Made by a program: the position numbers and the translations under genes. From contig DHKP01000031.1 of assembly GCA_002404865.1 (NCBI GenBank), positions 14,732 through 78,731 of the forward strand: DNA of 64,000 nucleotides, written 5' to 3'. Below the pieces are notes generated by a model. That model was given only the letters and a program-made list of their open reading frames with translations. It was not told the origin of the DNA and ran no database searches. This DNA is from Caryophanales bacterium UBA4691 (GTDB lineage: Bacteria > Bacillota_I > Bacilli_A > RFN20 > CAG-826). Below are positions 52,510 through 62,206 of this stretch, in pieces; positions within the stretch are counted from its first letter, which is position 1; each line of letters opens with the position of its first letter.

Positions 52510-54474
52510 CTAGAAAACAAATTCGCTTTCTGCAAAGTCATAAATGGTTTCATACGTGGTTATTCCCGCTTCTGCATATTGGGAATTTTGGTTCCAAATG
52601 CTAGACCATCCGCTAGGAATTCTTGTATTTGCGTAGCCAACATAAATGGTCAATTTATTGACATCGCTCATGCTGAATGGATTCGTTTTTATCACTTGAA
52701 CACTATTAGGCAAATAAACCCCTTTTAGATTCATCGAACTGCCAAAAACGCCATACTCAATGGTTTTCACGGATGAAGGAACTTTAATGAATTCCGCTTG
52801 CGAACCAGCGAAAGCGTAATCGTATAAATCTTGGACCGTATTCGGAATATAAGCGTTTGTGGTGCTTCTACCGTTTGGAGCCATGTACATAATGGTTTTG
52901 TCTTTGTTATACAAAGAGCCAAAGTCGTCGCTAGAATAAAATTGGTTATCGGGATCAACGGTGATTCTTTCGATAGTGCGAACGTGATCGAAAGTAAGTA
53001 TGCCAATATTCTTTAGGTTTTTCGGGAAATGGATGCGTTTTAGATTTTCCATGTTCAGAAACGGTTGTTGGCCAATGGTTTCAACGGATTCGAAATTCAA
53101 TTCCTTCAACGAAGTACAATTTTGAAAAACAAAATTGCCAATCTCTTTCAAGTTCTTTGGCAAATGAATTGTTTTCAAAGACGTATCCGTGCTAAATGCG
53201 TCCTCACCAATGCTAGTGACAGTATCAGGCACCCAAAAAGACGATAGCTTTTTTAGCGACTGGAACGCTTTAGTAGGAATAGAAGTGATTTTCGTTTCAC
53301 TTGGAAGATATAGATAAGTGAGGCTTTCCCAATAATTCAAAGCATTTTCAGGGAGAGAGGTCAATGTGTTAGGAAGAGCAAAATGACTGACCTTTTTTAA
53401 AACGTCGGTCGCATTGATTTTGTTGAAGGAAGTTACGGGTTTCCCGTTGTGATAAGCAGGAATTCCAAAAGCGAGGTTAGCGTCAGCGATGCCGCCTGCG
53501 ATATAAGTCGTTATACCGGTAACGTTATAGCCACTACTATCTTCATTAAGCTCATAAGTCCAACTGTATTGCTGCGACCCTTCACCAAGCTTAACGAATT
53601 TGGCATATAGAGTCATATCCGCATAAGTGCTAGTCAATGGGAATGTAACGGGTCTAACAAAGGACGAATCATAATAGAACCCAAAGAAAACGACATCGTT
53701 CGCTTGCGATTTATCCGTCAGATTGCTAAAAGGATCATAAACGATATTTTCAATCGTAGAGCCTTTGGTTACAGTCATTTCCGCTAACGAAGCGTAACTA
53801 CCCGTATCAAAAGTGATTTTCACTTTCTTTGTTTCGTCAAGAGGATTCACTTTGAGCTTGAATTCGACATATTTAGCGAAATTCTTGCTCGCATAAGCCT
53901 TAACGGTAATTTCTTCATCCGTTAATTTAATCGCTTCGATCGTTTTGGCTTTAGAGTCAAGGCGCAAGGCGTCGCTAGAAGAAGAAAGCTCAATGTTTTG
54001 ATTTGCATTAGATGGGGAAATCGCCGTTTCGATTTTAAGCTTTTGCCCTAAAGAAATCGTCTTCGGCGCATTCGTTAAAGAAATTGATTCGACAGGAATA
54101 AACTCAACGGTAAGCGTAAGAGGGTCGCTAGTCAAATCGCCTTTAGAGACCGTAATATTGCTAGTGCCAGACGTTAACGCTTTAACGCGTCCTCCTTGCG
54201 TGACGGAGATAACGCCAGGATCAGATGATTCCCAGGTAATTCCTTCCAAAGATAAACCGTTTTTAGAGACGCATTTTAGATTCAAGATGTCCCCAACGCT
54301 TAATTCGGTTGAACTAGGAATAGCGATAGAGTATTCCTTTTCTTCTGTTGTTGGTTGACTTTGACTTGTATCTACGCCAGTGTTGGTGTTTGAGTCATTC
54401 GAAGAATTGTCCTCGCCGCACCCAACTAGGCCTAGAGCCATTAATGCGCTTAATATCAATACTGATTTTTTCAT
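52510..54474 (-). CDS. BspA-like leucine-rich-repeat lipoprotein with Big_2 domain
   Basis: The 654-residue protein has a lipobox ALGLVGC after AAAGGAG. A Big_2 Ig-like domain (GLSLEGITWESSDPGVISVT, ALTSGTSNITV) is followed by a second Ig-like unit and an InlB-like segment. Then come about ten BspA-type LRR_5 repeats (KVSHFALPNTLTSLPENAL, SFWVPDTVTSIGEDAF, TIHLPKNLKEIGNFVFQNC). Such proteins bind host or neighbour-cell surfaces. It is first of a run of surface lipoproteins and probably co-transcribed with the next gene. Confidence 0.8.
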   Translation of the reverse strand: MKKSVLILSALMALGLVGCGEDNSSNDSNTNTGVDTSQSQPTTEEKEYSIAIPSSTELSVGDILNLKCVSKNGLSLEGITWESSDPGVISVTQGGRVKALTSGTSNITVSKGDLTSDPLTLTVEFIPVESISLTNAPKTISLGQKLKIETAISPSNANQNIELSSSSDALRLDSKAKTIEAIKLTDEEITVKAYASKNFAKYVEFKLKVNPLDETKKVKITFDTGSYASLAEMTVTKGSTIENIVYDPFSNLTDKSQANDVVFFGFYYDSSFVRPVTFPLTSTYADMTLYAKFVKLGEGSQQYSWTYELNEDSSGYNVTGITTYIAGGIADANLAFGIPAYHNGKPVTSFNKINATDVLKKVSHFALPNTLTSLPENALNYWESLTYLYLPSETKITSIPTKAFQSLKKLSSFWVPDTVTSIGEDAFSTDTSLKTIHLPKNLKEIGNFVFQNCTSLKELNFESVETIGQQPFLNMENLKRIHFPKNLKNIGILTFDHVRTIERITVDPDNQFYSSDDFGSLYNKDKTIMYMAPNGRSTTNAYIPNTVQDLYDYAFAGSQAEFIKVPSSVKTIEYGVFGSSMNLKGVYLPNSVQVIKTNPFSMSDVNKLTIYVGYANTRIPSGWSSIWNQNSQYAEAGITTYETIYDFAESEFVF

Positions 54475-54746
54475 GGCTATCTCCTTTTTGTTTCTTTATA
54501 TCCTTATATATTATAAGGGCGAATGATTATACGTTTGTAAAAGCTCAATTTCACTAAATATATTATCGTGTTGGCACGCTACTCATCGCTATTAGATTTA
54601 TTTCCTCGTTCACCGATAAGCAAAACGCTATTCGCTAAAAGCGCCTATTAACGATGCTCCACACAAAGAGAACGCGAATGAACCAAGAGGCAGCCAACCT
54701 TAATCATCACGATAAACGTCATCTAGAGTAAAAGCCCCACCGCTGG

Positions 54747-56076
54747 TCATTCTCCGATATATCCGCTTCGAGAGAAAAAACCAAGCTCGACATTCTTTAT
54801 ACCGCAATCCGCAACTTGCTCTCTTTCTTCTTCATAGATAGAAGGCCCTAGCGCGGAAGAAGTAAACTTAACTTCATAGAAGCAATAACGTTCACCATTA
54901 TAAGCGGCAACATCAAATTGCCCGTTTTTTCGATTGATAGGATCAACATAATAATATGTCCCAGCTTGCTGCAAAGGCGGGTCGATTTTCCCTTTTAAGT
55001 TTTGTCTAATCAAGAATGCTTTCGCTACGCTTTCAAATTCTTTAGGAACATAGGTTTCTTCAAAATCTTTTGCGACATAGCGGTCATAAAAAGCATAGGG
55101 GTTCATGACAGAAAAGAACGATTTACGAGGCAATAAATATCGAAAATAGAACCGAGAAAGACGGTCATCGACTTGATATATGCTCTTTTTTCGGATTCAT
55201 CGTTAATTGGGTAAATCTTTCGAACAAACCCTGCATTCGTAAGTTTTTTTAAGACATCCGCTAAAGCAAGAGAAGAAGAAACCCCGATTGAGAAAGGATG
55301 TCATTGAATTTGCAAAACCCCTTCCCAATGGCAAGGAATGCCTCGTTAGCGTTGCACATTTTGCCTAATTCAATTCGAAGCGACGACTCTACTTCATTAC
55401 GAAAGCGGCCATCATTAGAGAGCAAAAGATCGATGATATTCTCTTTGACGGATTTTCTATCATCGATGTAGCGGTTATAAAAAGGCACACCGCCGAAAAC
55501 AGAATAGATTCTAACTTCATCCTCAGAGGAAAAATTCGGATAAAACATTGAGGATTCTAAATAATCCATTGGTAATATAGGTATTTCTCTCCCAAACCTT
55601 TTATACAAGGGAGAACTTTCCATTACTAACGCTTTCATGGTTTGCACAAACGATCCACAGACGATAAATTTCATACTTCCGTTCATCGCGTGTTTATCAA
55701 TGACCTTTTGCAAAAGAGAATCGCACCCCTCTATCTTCTCGCGGAGATAACGATACTCATCTAATACTAAAATAATCGGCATGGTTTCCGCTTTTGCAAA
55801 AAAGAGACTCAATCGCATCGAAAAAATGTGAAAACGCAGGAGTAGGAATATGAAACACATTCCCAATCAATTCGCAAAACATAGAAAGGTTGGCTTCTTC
55901 AGAAGTATCCGTGCATTCAAAATATAACGACGTTATTGAACATCCTTCTAGCGACTTTTTAATCAGTTCGCTCTTGCCGATTCGTCTTCTCCCATATAGC
56001 AAAATCCATCTTGCCCTTTTGAGAAATATAGTTCTTTTAGCTTGGCTAATTCACGTTCTCTTCCGATAAATGTCAT
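54747..56076 (-). pseudogene. Decayed archaeal-type (ATPase_2/DUF234) ATPase
   Basis: From the ATG at 56076 the family opening MTFIGRERELAKLKEL is intact, but frame is lost near 56001-56004 just before the P-loop (YGRRRIGKSELIKKS). It changes again near 55780 (before IILVLDEYRYLREK) and near 55265-55130. The C-terminal nuclease-like region (NGQFDVAAYNGERYCFYEVKF) is in yet another frame at 54747-55133. At least three small indels are needed to restore it. It parallels the intact paralogue at 18970-20355 and would have been about 440 residues. Confidence 0.8.
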
Positions 56077-56096
56077 AACTCGGTTTTCTCCGAGTT
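56077..56096. promoter_or_regulatory. Hairpin abutting the start codon of the decayed ATPase
   Basis: AACTCGG-6-CCGAGTT is perfect. On - it contains GGAG, the only ribosome site, and ends at the ATG. On + it is followed by six T and could act as a terminator. Confidence 0.5.
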
Positions 56097-56224
56097 TTTT
56101 AAGCAATAAAAATCCTCTTGCCAAAATTGTCATCATAAAGTTTGCCCACTGCCGTATTCCTAAAAAGGGCTCGCCATTTAGCTTTGTAATGTAATTATGT
56201 TTTTTAATTTAATTAAAGAACTAG

Positions 56225-56256
56225 TATAATGACCTCCGCAATAAACAAAAGGGGGG
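56225..56256 (+). promoter_or_regulatory. -10 box and strong ribosome site of the fused ABC exporter
   Basis: TATAAT at 56225-56230 and AAGGGGGG at 56249-56256 precede the ATG at 56264. Confidence 0.55.
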
Positions 56257-56263
56257 TTCAATT

Positions 56264-59200
56264 ATGATGCTTGAAGTTCGACACTTAAAACGTGTCTATC
56301 GCGTGAAAAACGCAGATCCTGTTTATGCCTTAAATGATGTAACGCTAAAATTCCCGGAAACGGGGCTTGTTTTCATCTTGGGTAAATCCGGTTCAGGAAA
56401 ATCCACATTGCTCAATGTCATGGGCGGGCTTGATAAGGCGGATGATGGTGAAATCATCATCAACGGAAAGTCGAGCAAAAGCTTTACAAAGGGGGAGATG
56501 GATTCTTATCGAAACACCTATCTCGGCTTTATCTTCCAGGAATATAACATCCTTTCCGATTTTACGGTAAAAGAGAACATTGCCTTGGCTTTGCAGCTCC
56601 AGCACAAAAAAGCAACCGATGAGGAAGTGAATAAAATCCTTAGTGAAGTCGATTTGGCTGGCTATGGAAAGCGTAAGCCAAACGAGCTATCTGGCGGACA
56701 AAAGCAAAGAGTCGCGATCGCTAGAGCCTTAGTCAAAGAGCCAAAAATCATCTTTGGCGATGAGCCTACTGGCGCGCTTGATAGCAATACGGGCAAACAA
56801 GTTTTTGAAACGTTAAAGAAATTATCAAAAACAAAACTTGTCGTCATCGTTTCCCATGATCGCGATTTTGCCGAGCACTTCGGTGACCGCGTCATCGAAT
56901 TAAAGGATGGAAAAGTCATTTCCGATATTAGCAAAACCTCCTTAGCAAGCGTAAAACCAGCTGAAGGTGTCTCCCTAATTGGCGATAACATCATTCGCTT
57001 AAGCAAAAATAGGCCATTGACGGTAAATGACCTTCCTATCATCAATAATGCAATCAGCAAAGGCGGCACTGATGTTTTTATCACCGCGGATAGTCACGTC
57101 AACGAAGCGATTTGCGAAGCGGCCAAAATCGATAAAGAAGGGAATCGCGAAGAATTCGTAAAAACCGACCCAAGCAAAATCAAAGAAGGGAAGGGAACAT
57201 TTAAGCCAATCAAGAGCAAATTCTCTTTAGCTCACGCCTTCAAAATGGGTTCGCGCTCCTTGCGCGTTAAGCCATTCCGTCTAGTGATGACGATTCTATT
57301 ATCAACGATTGCTTTCTCCTTATTCGGCGCAAGTTTAACGTTATCCATGTTCAGCGAGCAAAGCGCGCTCAAATCCACCATAGATAAAAATGAAATGTCG
57401 TTTTTCCCTGTGAGCGTGTACGAAAAAGGAGACAGTGACGGAATCAAAGACGAATGGATCGAAGAAATCAAAAACACAGGCGTCAATGTCTATAAATCCG
57501 ATAATAAGCGCGTCTCTCTTCCCGTTGGGGCAAAGAATGATTTGTTCCACACTTCAAACCTCACTTCTAGCGTTTCCTTAGGGGAAAATGGTGAGAGTGC
57601 CTTAAAGGATTTTGGCTTGAAATTAGAGGCAGGAAAACTCCCAACAGCCGAAAAAGAATGCGCAATATCGCTTTACGCCTATTATTCCTACGCGGATTTA
57701 GGGTTCAATAAGACAAGCGGAAGCGGAAATACAAGCACCTCGACCACTTTAAGCTATGAAGATGTTATAGGGACAGAACTGACCGCCGAGGGCAATTCTT
57801 ATAGCCCGATGGGCAATACTAACGTCACCTATACCATCACCGGAATTATCGACACCAAGCTCCCAGAATATCTATTGTCTTACCGTCATAACTCCCAAAA
57901 TATCACCTATAGCGACCCTCATTATAGTGAACTAAGCAGTTTATCATATGCATATGGTTCTTCGATTCATACCGCATTATTTGTCAAAGGCGAAGAGAAA
58001 AAGGGGGAAGAGGATATCGTCATCTCTCGTCAATTAGTAAGCGGCGAAGATGAAAAAAATCAGCAGTATTATTCCTTAGGCTATTTCCCTTCCCATCAAG
58101 AGAACGAATTCTATTTCAAAAAGGATAAAACCGCGCTTTCTAAAGGCGAAGCGTTAGTTTCTATGTATACTTTAAGGAACATCATGTATTCCTCTTCATC
58201 ATCTACGGAAGAATCGCCAGTAGAAGGTAGCCTAGCCTATGCAATGCAGGAAATCAGTAATAACGAATACACTTTCAAAGAGAATTACTTCGATTCTATT
58301 TGTACCGATTATACCGATGAATTGTATAACAAATACAAAGACAGTGAAGAATTCCCTGGTTATTATGAAAACAAAACGGATGCCCTACGTTATTTCTTTA
58401 TGAACACACAAGAAGGATGGAATACAGACGAATATAAAGAATGTCAAAAACAGTGGATTGAAAAACAAAAAGAAATCTTAGGAAAAGTAACCGATACCGC
58501 TTCTCTCCCATCGATAAAAGGCTATCTCCCCACCGGAGAAAGAAAAGATAATGGCTTAGAGCCAAAAGTGGAATGGGAGTTTGACATCGTCGGTGTCGAT
58601 TTTACCGAGACAGACCGTTATAGCTATTCGACCTATATGAGTATCTCAGAAGAAGACGCAACCGCAATCCGCGATGCGTTAAAGAAGAACGGTTATGGCT
58701 CTTCTTCAAGCGAAAGTAGAACTTGCTATATCACCTTCGGGAATGACGAAAACGTGATAAACCGCTTCTTGGATTTATACATGACGAAGAAAAAGGTATT
58801 CGTCGACGCAAAAGACTATAACGATATCCCTGATTCTGCGTGGAGAATGAATATACTAGATAGCACTTTAGGTACCGTAGAAAGCACCGCTAGCATGATT
58901 ACGGTGTTAACCCAAGTGTTCCTATATGTCGGTATCGCGATGGCGGTCTTCAGCATGCTCCTCTTCTATAATTTCATTTCCGTTTCCATTAACAACAAGA
59001 AGCGCGAAATCGGTATTTTGCGCGCCGTTGGGGCAAAACGGAGCGATGTCTTCAAAATCTTCTATTCAGAAGCCTTTATCATCGCGATCATCAACTTCGT
59101 TTTGTCCACAATTGCCGTGTTTGTCATGTCGTATGTGATAAACGCCGAACTAGGAAAATCGGGCAATTTCAATTTTGACCTCATGTCGCCAAACATTCTA

Positions 59201-59311
59201 ATTATCTTATGCTTACTTGGCATTTCTTTATTAGCAAGCGTGATTTCTGCATTCTTGCCAGTCACGAAGATTGCAAACAAAAAGCCGATTGACGCGATTC
59301 AAAACCGTTAA
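56264..59311 (+). CDS. MacB-like fused ABC transporter (ATPase plus FtsX permease)
   Basis: The 1015-residue protein has an N-terminal ATPase: Walker A GKSGSGKST (40-48), FIFQEYNILSDFTV, LSGGQKQR, Walker B IIFGDEPTGALD and VSHDRDF. A linker leads to the first transmembrane helix (about 348-370), an extracytoplasmic domain of about 530 residues and three C-terminal helices with the coupling loop ISINNKKREIGILRAVGAKR-like segment. Domain order and length fit MacB-type exporters of peptides or lipoproteins. It is a single gene with its own promoter and terminator, so it probably works as a homodimer. The lipoprotein cluster next door may be related functionally. Confidence 0.88.
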   Translation: MMLEVRHLKRVYRVKNADPVYALNDVTLKFPETGLVFILGKSGSGKSTLLNVMGGLDKADDGEIIINGKSSKSFTKGEMDSYRNTYLGFIFQEYNILSDFTVKENIALALQLQHKKATDEEVNKILSEVDLAGYGKRKPNELSGGQKQRVAIARALVKEPKIIFGDEPTGALDSNTGKQVFETLKKLSKTKLVVIVSHDRDFAEHFGDRVIELKDGKVISDISKTSLASVKPAEGVSLIGDNIIRLSKNRPLTVNDLPIINNAISKGGTDVFITADSHVNEAICEAAKIDKEGNREEFVKTDPSKIKEGKGTFKPIKSKFSLAHAFKMGSRSLRVKPFRLVMTILLSTIAFSLFGASLTLSMFSEQSALKSTIDKNEMSFFPVSVYEKGDSDGIKDEWIEEIKNTGVNVYKSDNKRVSLPVGAKNDLFHTSNLTSSVSLGENGESALKDFGLKLEAGKLPTAEKECAISLYAYYSYADLGFNKTSGSGNTSTSTTLSYEDVIGTELTAEGNSYSPMGNTNVTYTITGIIDTKLPEYLLSYRHNSQNITYSDPHYSELSSLSYAYGSSIHTALFVKGEEKKGEEDIVISRQLVSGEDEKNQQYYSLGYFPSHQENEFYFKKDKTALSKGEALVSMYTLRNIMYSSSSSTEESPVEGSLAYAMQEISNNEYTFKENYFDSICTDYTDELYNKYKDSEEFPGYYENKTDALRYFFMNTQEGWNTDEYKECQKQWIEKQKEILGKVTDTASLPSIKGYLPTGERKDNGLEPKVEWEFDIVGVDFTETDRYSYSTYMSISEEDATAIRDALKKNGYGSSSSESRTCYITFGNDENVINRFLDLYMTKKKVFVDAKDYNDIPDSAWRMNILDSTLGTVESTASMITVLTQVFLYVGIAMAVFSMLLFYNFISVSINNKKREIGILRAVGAKRSDVFKIFYSEAFIIAIINFVLSTIAVFVMSYVINAELGKSGNFNFDLMSPNILIILCLLGISLLASVISAFLPVTKIANKKPIDAIQNR

Positions 59312-59334
59312 ATCAATTCAAATTCGACTAATGT

Positions 59335-59360
59335 CCCTACTTCAAAAGTAGGGATTTTTT
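59335..59360 (+). terminator. Intrinsic terminator of the fused ABC exporter gene
   Basis: CCCTACTT-CAA-AAGTAGGG is followed by ATTTTTT, 25 bases after the stop. Confidence 0.85.
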
Positions 59361-59386
59361 AATGGCTATTCATGCGTTTAATCCGC

Positions 59387-59469
59387 TTTTGCGTGGATTT
59401 TTGTTATGAAAAGCTTGTGTCTATTTCTAGTCAATTCTCCCAAAGAACTATGGATTTTTGCGTGGATTT
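59387..59469. repeat. Two TTTTGCGTGGATTT repeats 69 bases apart
   Basis: Exact 14-base copies at 59387-59400 and 59456-59469, upstream of the esterase gene. The spacing is about twice the 34-base period seen elsewhere. Confidence 0.5.
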
Positions 59470-59540
59470 ACTAACGATTGAATCAAAAATAATGCAAATC
59501 GCCTATCGAAAAATTTAAGATTATAGAAAAGGCTAGCCTT

Positions 59541-60440
59541 ATGTTAGAAAAATTCATCGTAAAACAAATCAAAAAGCAAGAAAAGCAACTTGATGATTGG
59601 CTTAATTCACGTAGCGTCCCTAATGAAGAAGGCCTTTTAAAAGAAGGTGTTATTCTTGTCGATAATATTGATTATTTTGGTGACAAGAAAACGTGCCACA
59701 AAATGGAAGTTCTTAAGCCCATTAATCAAGACATCAAAGGTGTTCTAATTAATATCCATGGTGGCGGATTGCTTCTTGGTAAGAAAGAAGAAAACCATGC
59801 ATCAAATGTCTTATTCGCAAAAGAAGGATTTATCGTATATAGTCTTAATTACCCTCTAGCCCCGGAAGCCAAATTTCAAGAAATCCTCCGCTCCCTTATC
59901 GTTGGGATCAATAAAGTTAGCGAATTAGAAAATTCAAAAGAAATCATCCTTTTTGGTGATAGTGCGGGCGCTTATTTATCCGTTTATCTAGCCGCGATGA
60001 AAAGAAACCCTAAAATCGCTGAAGCGATGGGAAGTATTGGTTCCATCATTCCAGAAATTAAAGCGCTTGGTTTAATCAGCGGCATGTTTTATACGACACA
60101 GTTAGATTCTATTGGAATATTTTTACCAAAACTCGTCTATGGGGCTAACTATAAGAAAGCGTCTTTTTATCCTTGCCTAAATCCCGAAAATCCTGAGATT
60201 ATCGCTTTTCTTCCACCTTGCTTTTTAGTCACAGGGAAAGGCGATTTTTTAAGACACTACAGTAGAAACTACGCGAAGGCGTTAAGTAGCAATGAGAACG
60301 ACAATATCTTTCTCGATATGGAAAGCAAAAAGAAGCTCCCCCACGCGTTTGTTGCACTGTTCCCTGAACTAGAAGAATCTAAAATTATCATTAGTGAGAT
60401 GGTGAGTTTCTTTCTCTCCAATATAAATAAGGCGTCTTAA
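59541..60440 (+). CDS. Alpha/beta hydrolase, hormone-sensitive-lipase-like esterase
   Basis: The 299-residue protein has oxyanion-hole motif NIHGGG (71-76), nucleophile elbow GDSAG with Ser141, a likely Asp in VTGKGDFLRHYS and the catalytic His in LPHAFVAL. These are the marks of family IV (HSL) carboxylesterases acting on short acyl or acetyl esters. No signal peptide is present, so it is cytoplasmic. It is monocistronic. Repeats upstream may be regulatory. Confidence 0.82.
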   Translation: MLEKFIVKQIKKQEKQLDDWLNSRSVPNEEGLLKEGVILVDNIDYFGDKKTCHKMEVLKPINQDIKGVLINIHGGGLLLGKKEENHASNVLFAKEGFIVYSLNYPLAPEAKFQEILRSLIVGINKVSELENSKEIILFGDSAGAYLSVYLAAMKRNPKIAEAMGSIGSIIPEIKALGLISGMFYTTQLDSIGIFLPKLVYGANYKKASFYPCLNPENPEIIAFLPPCFLVTGKGDFLRHYSRNYAKALSSNENDNIFLDMESKKKLPHAFVALFPELEESKIIISEMVSFFLSNINKAS

Positions 60441-60809
60441 GTATCTATGCAAAAGGTTCTTAGGTAAACTCGGTGTACCCTCTAGATCGGCTAAAATTTT
60501 AAAGACATTAGATGCTAAAATATTTTCGATAAATACTTGCTTTTCGTATCAAGTTTCAAATCTGATTGCCAATTAATTGCACCTTTTTGGTATGTTTAGA
60601 CACTAATTAATTGCACCTTTTGCGGTAACAAGAGTTTGTGTTTCAACTTCAATTTAACTATGGAGCAAGGGAAAAGAAGGGAAGGTCAGTGCTTTCGTCA
60701 AGATGACAGCTATCATGGATAGAACGATGAGATTATTAACTATTTTTCATGAAGAAATTCAGCAAACACGGTGTTTTATGTCGCCTATTCAATGAGGGCT
60801 TTGTGTTTA
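60441..60809. other. Intergenic region with paired TTGCACC repeats
   Basis: AATTAATTGCACCTTTT occurs at 60571 and 60605 (34 bases apart). The core matches the pair at 32217/32251. There is no gene here, and the flanking genes end on both sides, so the repeats do not serve an obvious promoter. Confidence 0.5.
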
Positions 60810-62206
60810 TCAAAATAACCAGTCGAGCATGAATGCCGGGTAATAAATAATGCCTTCTTTCGTTTTAATATCCCCATCATACAAAATGATTCCTTGGTTG
60901 ACCAAAGACTGGAATTTTCTCTTAAATTTGATTAATGAATCATGTGAATAATCACCTGATCATTTTGCTTCTATTGGGGTAATTTTCCCGTTTTTTAAAC
61001 ATAGGAAATCAATTTCCATGATTGTTTTATATGTTTTCTTGTCTCTTTTAACGTAATAGCAAACTTTGTTCCCTTTGTGACGTAATGCCTGCGCTACATA
61101 GTTTTCAATAAACATTCCTTCATTGATATGAAGTCTATCGAGTAAAAGCCGCTTATAGAACAATTCATCATGGATTGAATTTGAGTATGCTAAAGAATAT
61201 AGCAAACCCGTATCAAGGAAATAGGCTTTAAATTCAATTGGATTCAGCGTTAATAAAGGAAGCGGAGATGGCTCGTTTACCGGGTAAGACAAAGTAACAA
61301 TATCGGCATCGCTTAACCACTTCATAGGGGCACCATAGTCTCTTTCTCGAGCGTTTTCGTTGATACGAGAATAATGAAAATGACTATCGTGGTGTGATAG
61401 TTCACTTGGTATCAGCTCCAAAATAGACAAAGCGTAGTTTGAATTTACTCTTTTTTGCTTTGCTAAATCATCTTTATATAAAGAGATAATCGATTGCTTT
61501 TCTTTTTCAGCTTCGCCAAAGTCTTTAGTTTGTAAATAAGTGCGTATTGGTTTAGGCATCCCACCTACGATTAAATATTCCTTAAATTTGCGGTAAATAT
61601 TTCTATACGCTGCGTTTAATGGCTTATTCTTTTTCGCACAGTCACTTAGTAGTTGAATCATTATTTTTTGCTTATCGTTTTTCAAAAATTCAGAAAAACT
61701 AAGCGGATGAACTTCAATGGTATCTTCTTCACTGGGCAATAAGTAATTTTCTTCTTCCTCGCTTGCTTTTACTACAGAGGCAAGCGAACCGGTTTCCAAT
61801 TATCATAACGGCCATCAAGGAGAAGCGTTTTTATGGCTTGTGTAGCCGGCTTAAACAATTGGATTTCGTCTAAAATAATCAATGATTCCCCTTGATATAG
61901 CGTTTTGCCATAGGCAACCATAATTTGATCATAAAAGTAATCAAGGTCGTCAAGAGAATCGAGAAAAAGATTTTTAATTGCAATAGACGCCTTATCAAAC
62001 GATATTTTTATGAAGGACCGATACTCTTTGTGGGCGAGTTCTAAAGCAAGGACGGACTTACCAACTCTTCTTGCGCCTTTTAAGAAACAAGCAACATGTT
62101 TTCTTGCTCTACTCATTTTCCAAGATAGGAGTTTTGAATAGCAGTCTCTTTCTAGATAAAAGCCGCTTTCTAAAGCTAATTCGTATTCATCTAAATCAGT
62201 AATCAT
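60810..62206 (-). pseudogene. AAA_14/DUF4143 ATPase broken by a frameshift and an in-frame TGA
   Basis: From the ATG at 62206 the first 144 codons carry Walker A GARRVGKSV (here Val replaces Ser/Thr in GKS-V), Walker B LIILDEIQLFKPATQ and end just after LLLDGRYDN. One base is missing near 61796-61802. The frame resumes as ETGSLASVV and runs through GGMPKPIRTYLQ and MEIDFLCLKNGKITPIEAK to a TGA at 60960-60962. Beyond it SGDYSHDSLIKFKRKF and a proper C-terminus continue in the same frame to 60810. Whole length would be about 465 residues. Confidence 0.78.

Noticed and set aside
56077..56102. Terminator for a + strand gene ending near 56 kb
   Set aside because: No + strand gene precedes it; the hairpin is better explained as the leader of the - strand ATPase or a barrier.
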